Positions 56,884 through 64,000 of a stretch of DNA of 64,000 bases are shown piece after piece. The stretch covers positions 1 to 64,000 of the forward strand of contig JAIUPT010000035.1 of assembly GCA_022315425.1 (NCBI GenBank). The letters run 5' to 3'. Numbering within the stretch: the stretch's first letter is position 1; each line of letters opens with the position of its first letter. Origin of the DNA: Pseudevernia furfuracea. Lineage: Eukaryota > Ascomycota > Lecanoromycetes > Lecanorales > Parmeliaceae. The position numbers and the translations under genes are program-made. Under the pieces are notes generated by a model. It did no database searches and had not been told where the DNA came from. It worked only from the letters and a program-made list of their open reading frames with translations.

Positions 56884-58416
56884 ATGTCTCGGTACATCCT
56901 CCAGTCCCAGTGGCTCCTCTGCTTGAAACACCTGCGCACCATAACCCCCGCCAAACGAAGGAGCATTCAGATATTCCCATTATCTGCCATCAATGAGCGC
57001 GGCTTTTCCAGCCATGCCGTTGCCGCCGATGACAACGCCAAAACTCTTCTAATGGGACCTTTAGACAACATTATGCCACGCCACCACATCACTCCGAAAG
57101 CGCTTTTCATTCCCGCGTCTGGCTCGACGAAAGAAGAAATCCTCAAAACTCTCAAATCCGGGCTCGCCCAAACGATCAAATCCATTCCGACAGTAGCTGG
57201 ACATGTCAAAGAGGCGCCGAATCCGATCCACAAAGGCGGCATGTGTGTATCGGCTCCGTTCAGCACCGTTGATGACATTTTCACGGCCCAAGACCTCACA
57301 CAATCTCACCCGGAGATGGACTACGATGATCTGAAGCGGCTTCACTTTCCCATGGAGGCCGTGGACCCCAATGTGGTGTACTCACTCCCAGGATTTATGG
57401 ATGCCGAGAAACCCGTATTCCTTGCACAAGCCAACTTCATCCGGGGTGGTCTCGTTCTAGGTATCTCGTTGCATCATTCGTTTGGGGATGGCGCATCCCT
57501 GAAGACGATTCTCCAAACATGGGCCGCATGCTGTAGAGGCGAGAGCGCCGCGCCGTCACTCACGGAATCCACGCAGCGCGAAAGGCTGACCTCTTCAGAG
57601 ACTGGCGCCAGCTTGGACGAATTCCCGGAATACGCGACGGTTCCAGACAACATTGCTAGCTATCAACCAGAAGTGGCAAATGGAGAAAGCGCCGAAGTTG
57701 CGCCCCTGCCTCCGCAAGTGGATTCGCACGTCTTCTATTTCTCTGCACAGAAGCTGACGGAGCTGAAAGACCTCGCGTCAGCCAAGCTAGAAGGTTCCGA
57801 CTGGATATCGACCGGCGACGCACTATCAGCGCTTCTCTGGCGCTCCATTACAGTTGCTCGGGATCCAGGACCTGGACACGCTACGACGGAAGATACGAGG
57901 GTACTCAACATCCCACTAGATGGACGTCGGCTGATGCGGGAAGATTCAAACTCTTACATGGGCAACATAGTCGTCTTCAACAACGCGACAGTGCCGTTGC
58001 AGAGCCTGCTATCATCGCCGCCCCAACTATCCGAGACATCGCGCACTATCCGACAGTCTATATCTCGAATTGACGAGAAATACATCAAGCGTGCCATCTC
58101 AGCCATCAGTTCTGTCCCTGACGTCAGCAAAGTGATGATGAGCGGTGGTACATTTGGCGAAAGTGCCCTGACGATATCATCCTGGGGCAACCTTCACATG
58201 GACTGGGGCCACATCGTTGGCGGGCCTAGCGAGTGCGTGAGGGTTTCGAAGATCCCATTTTCGGGTGTCTGTGTTGTTCTCCCAGCGACCGAGTCAGGGG
58301 AGCGGAGTACTGAGGCGAATGGAGTGGAGGTCATGATTGGGTTGAAGAGCGATGATATGGCACGATTGATGAAGGATTCATTTTTTACGAACTTTGCGAA
58401 ATGGAGGTGCAGCTGA
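56884..58416 (+). CDS. BAHD-type acyltransferase
   Basis: Single-exon 510-aa protein from the ATG at 56884; the frame is open slightly further upstream but only from a TTG. It carries the catalytic HxxxD motif (His198-Ser-Phe-Gly-Asp202 in SLHHSFGDG) in the usual central place and a DFGWG-like motif near the C-terminus (MDWGHI, followed by GGPSECVR). The family transfers acetyl or other acyl groups from CoA to alcohols or amines, as in trichothecene 3-O-acetyltransferase and related secondary-metabolism enzymes. The substrate cannot be told from sequence. The N-terminus is Arg/Lys-rich and could be an organelle signal. No biosynthetic core gene is next to it in the window. Confidence 0.8.
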   Translation: MSRYILQSQWLLCLKHLRTITPAKRRSIQIFPLSAINERGFSSHAVAADDNAKTLLMGPLDNIMPRHHITPKALFIPASGSTKEEILKTLKSGLAQTIKSIPTVAGHVKEAPNPIHKGGMCVSAPFSTVDDIFTAQDLTQSHPEMDYDDLKRLHFPMEAVDPNVVYSLPGFMDAEKPVFLAQANFIRGGLVLGISLHHSFGDGASLKTILQTWAACCRGESAAPSLTESTQRERLTSSETGASLDEFPEYATVPDNIASYQPEVANGESAEVAPLPPQVDSHVFYFSAQKLTELKDLASAKLEGSDWISTGDALSALLWRSITVARDPGPGHATTEDTRVLNIPLDGRRLMREDSNSYMGNIVVFNNATVPLQSLLSSPPQLSETSRTIRQSISRIDEKYIKRAISAISSVPDVSKVMMSGGTFGESALTISSWGNLHMDWGHIVGGPSECVRVSKIPFSGVCVVLPATESGERSTEANGVEVMIGLKSDDMARLMKDSFFTNFAKWRCS

Positions 58417-59833
58417 GTGAGTCTATGGCCGAAGCGTACGTAATGATGATAATGACCGTTGACATTTTGCTTAAATGAGAGGAAGTTCAACGCCGTGAAG
58501 AGACATTGGTCGAGGTTTTACAAAGGTCTCCTTTAGTGAGGTGGAAGCTCGAACAAATTGATACTAGACTCTACACAGATTTCTAAAAATATCAGGAGAG
58601 AAGAAGAAGACTTCCGACCAGATACTCTAATCTATGTGCCATACGAGCAAGGCAAATGTCCCACTTTTCCCCCCTCGCGGCATCAGTCCAAGCACATGTC
58701 CATTCCCAATCTTGGGCCCCCAAAACTCCACACCAAATCTGTCGGTCTTGTGCCATTGGCCATAATCGGGAGAATGTGAGCAAGGGTCGATGCTGGGGAG
58801 ATGATCAGCAAAGAAATTGTGGTAAGAGAAACAGCAAGTTGACGGTACGTTGGAAATTCGAGGTGATGGAGGGACAGAGCTGACATAGACCAAAGTTTGC
58901 TTACAGCAGCAACCACAGCCTCTGCTACAAGCCTTGAACCCCAGCCAACCCAGTCATGTCAATAGCCATTGGCTGCGCTACACGACCTTAAAGCACAGAA
59001 CGAAGGGTCGAAATCATGCCATTTGTTAAGAGCTTCCATTCCTGCCACGAGTGGATGGTTTCTTTTACATACCTACTGCAGCCTGGAGTATTTGTATCGA
59101 AAAGGAACCGGGCTCAATCAACCTGTCCGGAAACAGGGGTTTTTTTTTGCCGATATTCACACCAGAAGAAATGCATTACAAGAATAAAACTTCAGGACGG
59201 AATCGGGAGCAGTCTCAGGCCTTGAAATTGACTGTTGGGTTTGGGCATGCTTGGTCACCAGGGGTCTGGCGGCATGGGAGTCACAAAGACAATCCTGCAG
59301 TGCTCCGCATCTTCTCACTACATCAAACTTCCCGATGTACACATATCATCCGTCAGCGTCACTCTGTCCACGCAATCATTCGGCCTGGATGCCACAACAT
59401 TCTCCTGAACCAAGCAAAACCTAAAAAGAGCTCGACAGTCTTTAGACGGGAGACTTGGTAAGAGGACCCAGAGACCCAGACACACAAGAACTCACAACAA
59501 ACGTTCAATCGCGATGATCCGTGAATAGCGTCAGATGAGGGTAGCGGCCGTCCCAATCCTCCTTCCTATTCCATCTCACGCCGTATGTTTGCCCCCACAT
59601 CTCCCGTGGGGGCCTGCATTGGCGTTGATTTAGATCGGCAGGAATGTTTGCCTGATCCTCGACCAGATTGGCGAGTTGCTTTTCCCTTTTTCGCCTCTGG
59701 GGTCCAATGAGACCCTCCATCGCCTCCATGCACGCAGAGTAGGCTATGATGTCACCGTGAGTTTTCGGTAGTATTGAGGTTACAAGATCTTCAAATTGTT
59801 TTTCGCGAAGCTTGCATGATACGAGTACAGTCT
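58417..59833. other. Intergenic
   Basis: No gene recognised; overlapping short frames on both strands lack motifs. Confidence 0.4.
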
Positions 59834-59840
59834 TATAAAG
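59834..59840 (+). promoter_or_regulatory. TATA box of the GH25 gene
   Basis: TATAAAG lies 67 bp before the ATG at 59901, followed by a pyrimidine-rich leader (TTCTTCCGCC…), a usual fungal core promoter. Confidence 0.5.
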
Positions 59841-59900
59841 TAGTCTGTATTTCTTCCGCCTTTTCGACTCGCTTTCCGTTCTCTTACGCGAAGCTACACA

Positions 59901-61287
59901 ATGGATCTTGGGGCTCTTCTCTTGGTACTCTCCATCTCGCTCGGCCTAGTATCTGCGTTATCTACGGACGAAGTGGCTAGCCCTTCGCTTTTGTTTGGGC
60001 GTGCGATCGGCTCGACATGTAGCACTCCTGTACGTTCCTTCTACCCCTCGTCGCATTTTGTGACAAGATCTTTATTGTCGTGAAATAGTATGGCACGGGA
60101 ACCTGTCAGCAAACCACAAGTTGCACCACTTCAGGTTTCAGCGTAGCAAGCTACTGCCCCAATGACCCTGACAGCGTGGAATGCTGTGTCACAGCGACTT
60201 GCAGCGCCAGCTCCGGGAGTGGTGTCTGTATCAACACTGCGGACACGTGCTCAGGGAACTTCGTTGCTGGCGCTTGTCCTGGTCCGAGCGATATTGAGGC
60301 GAGTATCTTGCAGAGTAGCTCTCTCCCCGCGACTAGCCAACCGAATCACAGTGCTGTGTGTCAAGTTCTCCGCCCCCGCCGCCGAGCGGTAGCAATCTGC
60401 CCAGCTTCGACCTTTCCTCTGCTCAGTCAAGCAGTTTCTGGACATGCGCTGCCGGTAATGGCATCCAAAAGGTCATACCGCGTGGCTATACCCAAGCGTG
60501 TGGCTCCGTAAGACCTTCAAAACGGCCAAAACATCAACGATCGTTGCTGACAGATTGTTACAGGGTGGAGCAGTAGATCTGAACATGGCGACTACATACG
60601 ACGCGGCTAAAGCCGTGGGCATCACGAGTATCGATGCGTACATGTTCCCGTGTAAGTATGCCAAACCCCACACCTTCTCCTTACTGACAGAGGGTAGGCA
60701 CAGGTACACAGCCAACAGGCGTGGCCTGCAAGTCCATATCGACCCAGATAAGCGAATTCCTCGCCGCAATCGACAACAACAACATTCCCGTCAACCGTCT
60801 TTGGCTAGATATTGAACCAGAAGATGCGAGTCAATCTGGGGTGGCATGCAACGCATGGCAGCTTGGAAGTGCTGGCAACGAGGCTCTTGCCAAGAAGTGG
60901 GTTGCTGCGATCAAAGCCACAGGGCGCAGCTGGGGGATATATGCAAACCAGTAAGACATTCTGTCAGCCACGGGCCACAACTGATGCGGAGGGGCTAATT
61001 ATTGTCAACAGTGGCCAATGGACTTCCATGTTCCCGTCAATAGACACGGACATTGGCAGCGATCTTCCGCTCTGGGCCGTCCAAGACGACTTCGAGCCTG
61101 GAGTCTCGACAGTAGACAAGTTCTTTGGAGGTTGGACGACCGCTTTTGCGAAACAGTACCATCTAGGTCGATTCTCCAGGAATAGATTGAACTCGCAGAA
61201 CTCACTTACTGACATCTGTATGTAGCCACCGGCACAGACCTTCCGTTATGCAGCGCTTCAGTGGATCTGGACTCGTTCACGGCTTAG
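59901..61287 (+). CDS. Secreted GH25 lysozyme-like muramidase
   Basis: Seven exons are inferred: 59901-60029, 60089-60298, 60352-60507, 60564-60651, 60698-60950, 61012-61166 and 61226-61287, giving 350 aa. All phases agree. Intron 2 fits as GC-AG (GCGAGT…CACAG), which rejoins DIE to CCV. A signal peptide is followed by a Cys-rich N-terminal module (residues about 40-130, at least nine Cys) with a proline linker (PPPPPSG). The GH25 barrel follows: Asp170 in VDLN starts the fold, and the catalytic pair is Asp232/Glu234 in LWLDIEPED. Fungal GH25 enzymes cleave bacterial peptidoglycan between MurNAc and GlcNAc. A role against bacteria is inferred. The Cys-rich module may bind the wall. Confidence 0.85.
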
Positions 61288-62054
61288 TTCGTGTCCTTAG
61301 TCTCTTCCCACGTGACCAATGGACTAATTCGACAAAATATGAGGCTATACAGAACGTAGATAGTTGATTGGATCGTCTCAACGTCAGGATCTTGAGCCAA
61401 CAGATGCCTGATCAGGCGTGTTCTCGTACCCCAGCTCTAGAAAAAAAACTTTCATGCTTGTTGAAGCACAGATCTGGAGTGGAAAACGAAGCTATCTGCA
61501 TATAATAGGGGTGAGCGGGCGGGACGAAAGAATACTATTGCTCTGAAAGAGATCAATTCGAATGAAGAGTTCAACGCTGGTGGAATGCAGCTACTTGTGC
61601 TGCTTTTAAACGAGACGCATCCTCTGCAAAGGACACGTCTACCGAATCCATGAATAGCATCAAAAACCCGCCATGCGATATGCGATATCAAGGCCCACTA
61701 ACCCCCTATCAAGCAGGGCCGAATAATGTCGAGTTGGGTGGCAACCAAGTGCGGCAGCATAAGACCACATAGAGTATTTGATTTTTGTTTGGCGTCCGCT
61801 CCGTTGAAGAATAAAGGAAAAGGCCCAGTGTAAATGGTGAAGTAATGACCCTCCGTACCTCAGGTCGAGGATAGTGGCGCGATTTGCGGATGTGGATGCG
61901 GCTCGCACAGAGCCTGAGATGTATCAGAAGAATCGCCGCGCCAATAGCAACAGCCGACAACCGACCGCTGTATAACAGTATCAAGAAACATGTAAAAGGC
62001 AGGAAGTCTAGCTCATCTTTGATCTTGGCAGCAAATAGGAAATCCGCGTTGAAC
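61288..62054. other. Intergenic
   Basis: No gene supported. The open frame upstream of 62055 in the plus strand lacks an ATG with a plausible N-terminus. 61530-61670 shares short blocks with 55320-55470. Confidence 0.4.
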
Positions 62055-63085
62055 ATGGCTATCTCCATAATCCAACCGTCCTCCATAGTCCAACGACCGC
62101 TCAACTCATCATATAATATATTATCCTTTTCCCCACCAACCCTGCCTGATGTCTGGGCATGCGACAACTGGTACAGTCACCCCGAAGCTATCAAGCTAGA
62201 TGATTGCCTCGCAGCGTTAGACATGCTACCCGAAGGTTCTCAACCTGATCCATGGTTCCTGGATCCTTACCGCGGAGAATGGTGGGTATCCGGTAAGTAT
62301 TCATCCTTGACCCTCAATTCATCAACATCATAGACCCAATTGCGTTCATGTGGCAGGAACTTGCAAAATCACACTCCAAGCCTCGGGTCCCGCCTACCAC
62401 AAGGCCATGGGCCTCAATATCGTGCCGGACGACATCCGTAACATGGCCGGTTTCGCCATCGACCAGTGCGTCCGGCACTACCATACTGGCGGAATGAACA
62501 CCAAATACCTCGCGCACGTGACTGACTATCTCACTGCTCTGGACACCGTATTTCCCGGCCCAGCCCTGCGTATGAACACATTCTCCCACCACTATTCCCC
62601 TCAATCTCAAAGCTAACCTCAAATTCATCCCCAAAGCTCCTAGTACCATATTCCTCAGTCTTGCCGTCTGGAACTACATCTCAAGCGAAGAACTCCATCC
62701 CCAATGGAACCCGGGCGACTATGACTACAAAGTTGGGGACTCCATCGTCAACACAGTGAAAGAGGCAGCCGAAAAGGCACCGCCAGGCACCGCGCTACAT
62801 GATGTTTTGCAAGAACGGTACGAATACATAGACCGAGCCGTGGACGTGATGGATAGGACTGAAGAACATCCGTGGTGGGATGAGGTGCCGGAGGCTGATA
62901 ACGTCTTGAGTTCGAAGAGGCTTGGTTCCAAGGAATCACAGACGATTAAAAATCTGACGGAATCGCGGGTAGGGAGTAAGAGCCGTAGCATGACTAGCCA
63001 CAGTGCGCAATTGCTAGCGATAGAGCGAAGAGAAGATGGTAAGAAAATGAGGCGGCAGCGGACAAAAGAACAGGGCAAGAAGTAG
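62055..63085 (+). CDS. Hypothetical protein, three exons
   Basis: Proposed exons are 62055-62292, 62357-62569 and 62637-63085, with introns of 64 and 67 bp (GTAAGT and GTATGA donors, branch-like AGCTAACC in the second). They give 299 aa in one frame. The N-terminal half has a pattern common in fungal proteins of unknown function: short Cys spacing, GEWWVSGTCKITL, then DIRNMAGFAIDQCV with TGGMNTK. The C-terminal 100 residues are Lys/Arg/Glu-rich and probably disordered or nuclear. No clear signal peptide. The start is uncertain because the frame is open upstream to about 61884. Confidence 0.55.
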
Positions 63086-63830
63086 AACCTCCCATCAAGG
63101 GTTGGTGCAAGAACGAGTTTGTCTGAAAACAGTACCACTAGCAAGAAGAAACAATTTCAACATCGTGGGCCAACTGGGTGTGGTCAACAGCGCCAGACGA
63201 GTGAAGGCCGAGTCAGCATTTTACGTCGAGCAGTCCTACCGTCTCTATCATCTCCTCAACCATCCCATTTCTTTTCTTCTCTCCTCCCGGTCCCGGCGTC
63301 TTTAGGTCTTCAAGTCAACGCATCGATACTACACATTTGCTAGAGGCACTCCTCGTCAAAGCCGGGTCCAGTCTGGCGGCGAACATCTTTCCACGCCTGG
63401 TTCCAAGTGGGATACTTCTTGATTGTGGGTAAAGAGTAGCCATATGGAAAGGCCAAACGTGATTAGAGTACATAGCTCGATTGTATTTTGTTGGTGCTCT
63501 CTTGGTTTATATTTCGACATTAGGTTGAACGCTAGTCCCCGCCGGTCGTTAGTCATTGATCGTTAGCGGCCCCGACTGCGGGCTCATAAAGTGTCCTCTC
63601 CGTAAGTCGGTACTCTATGTACAAGTACCTCCGTGCCTCGGTGTTGGATATGTGATACATCACCGCCACAACATCGCAGCAAGCACGTCGAATGCTAGAT
63701 CCTGCCACATAAGCAAAGACACAGGGTACTCTATGCGCTATTGATCGAGATACCAAATACGACTTACGAGTTCCCTGGTAGACTTTCCCGAATCTTACTA
63801 AGTAATTCATCTCATCCATAAGCATGCACA
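63086..63830. other. Intergenic
   Basis: A minus-strand frame at 63553-63831 has no motif. It may include introns (GTAAGATTCG is donor-like), but no gene could be supported. Confidence 0.35.
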
Positions 63831-63962
63831 ATGCTCCGATCTTTCTTTCTGGTATTGTTGATCAGCTCAATAGCAGGCATTGTTTGCAAAGAAAATTACA
63901 CCTTAAGAGTGCTTCTTATATTGAGTCGCCATGTCAAAGGTAGAATGCTGACTCTGATCTAG
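63831..63962 (+). CDS. Signal-peptide ORF at the window edge
   Basis: ATG at 63831 encodes MLRSFFLVLLISSIAGIVC, a clear signal-peptide-like sequence, followed by about 24 residues to a stop at 63960-63962. It may be a very small secreted peptide or the first exon of a gene running past the right edge. No family recognised. Confidence 0.35.
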   Translation: MLRSFFLVLLISSIAGIVCKENYTLRVLLILSRHVKGRMLTLI

Positions 63963-64000
63963 TAGAGGATGGACCCTAGAGGCACAGCAAATTACGCGTA

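Overview
The window looks like a chromosome segment of a filamentous ascomycete (Pezizomycotina). Genes carry short introns of about 46-190 bp. Whole blocks are AT-rich in the manner of repeat-induced point mutation (RIP), and LTR retrotransposons and a Helitron remnant lie between ordinary fungal genes. No CRISPR array, rRNA gene or convincing tRNA gene was seen. Exon structures were built by hand from splice signals and conserved protein motifs, without alignment or RNA data.

Layout. 1-2850: a 12-bp-unit minisatellite joined to hairpin elements; the whole cassette occurs twice. 2876-4021 (-): a two-exon sterol-dehydrogenase-like short-chain dehydrogenase. 4561-12600: an AT-rich, C-to-T-decayed repeat block with four solo LTRs (three with clear or near target duplications) and, at about 10.0-11.5 kb, a Helitron with a large internal deletion. 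12833-14063 (-): a zinc-finger/WW-domain protein. 14.1-20.5 kb: mostly gene debris plus a DUF1275 membrane protein (18961-19650, -). 20541-22292 (+): an intact sulfite oxidase. 22.6-28.4 kb: decayed GT2 glycosyltransferase and rhodopsin-domain (SAT4-like) receptor genes. 28627-29280 (+): a small secreted protein. 29735-30883 (-): a tandem CCCH zinc-finger protein. 33390-40711 (-): an F-box gene split by a full-length Ty1/copia element with identical LTRs. 41.7-47.6 kb (-): an unrecognised gene split by a second, older copia element. 50409-52287 (+): a Fet3-like multicopper oxidase. 54.2-55.0 kb (-): a small secreted protein and a decayed relative. 56884-58416 (+): a BAHD-type acyltransferase. 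59901-61287 (+): a secreted GH25 lysozyme-like enzyme. 62055-63085 (+): an unrecognised three-exon protein. 63831 onward: a signal-peptide ORF at the edge.

The genes do not form one obvious pathway. They look like a gene-sparse accessory region with secreted enzymes and small secreted proteins, membrane receptors in decay, and active or recently active transposons. The strongest unusual points are: (i) the multicopper oxidase appears to carry both a GC-AG intron and an AT-AC intron, and the GH25 gene also carries a GC-AG intron; (ii) the C-to-T decay hits CpA and CpC while sparing CpG and CpT; (iii) the copia element in the F-box gene has identical LTRs but many stop codons at Trp/Gln positions, as if an already damaged copy had been moved in trans; (iv) both full-length copia copies have 16-22 bp flanking duplications and a clipped 5' LTR instead of a clean 5-bp duplication.
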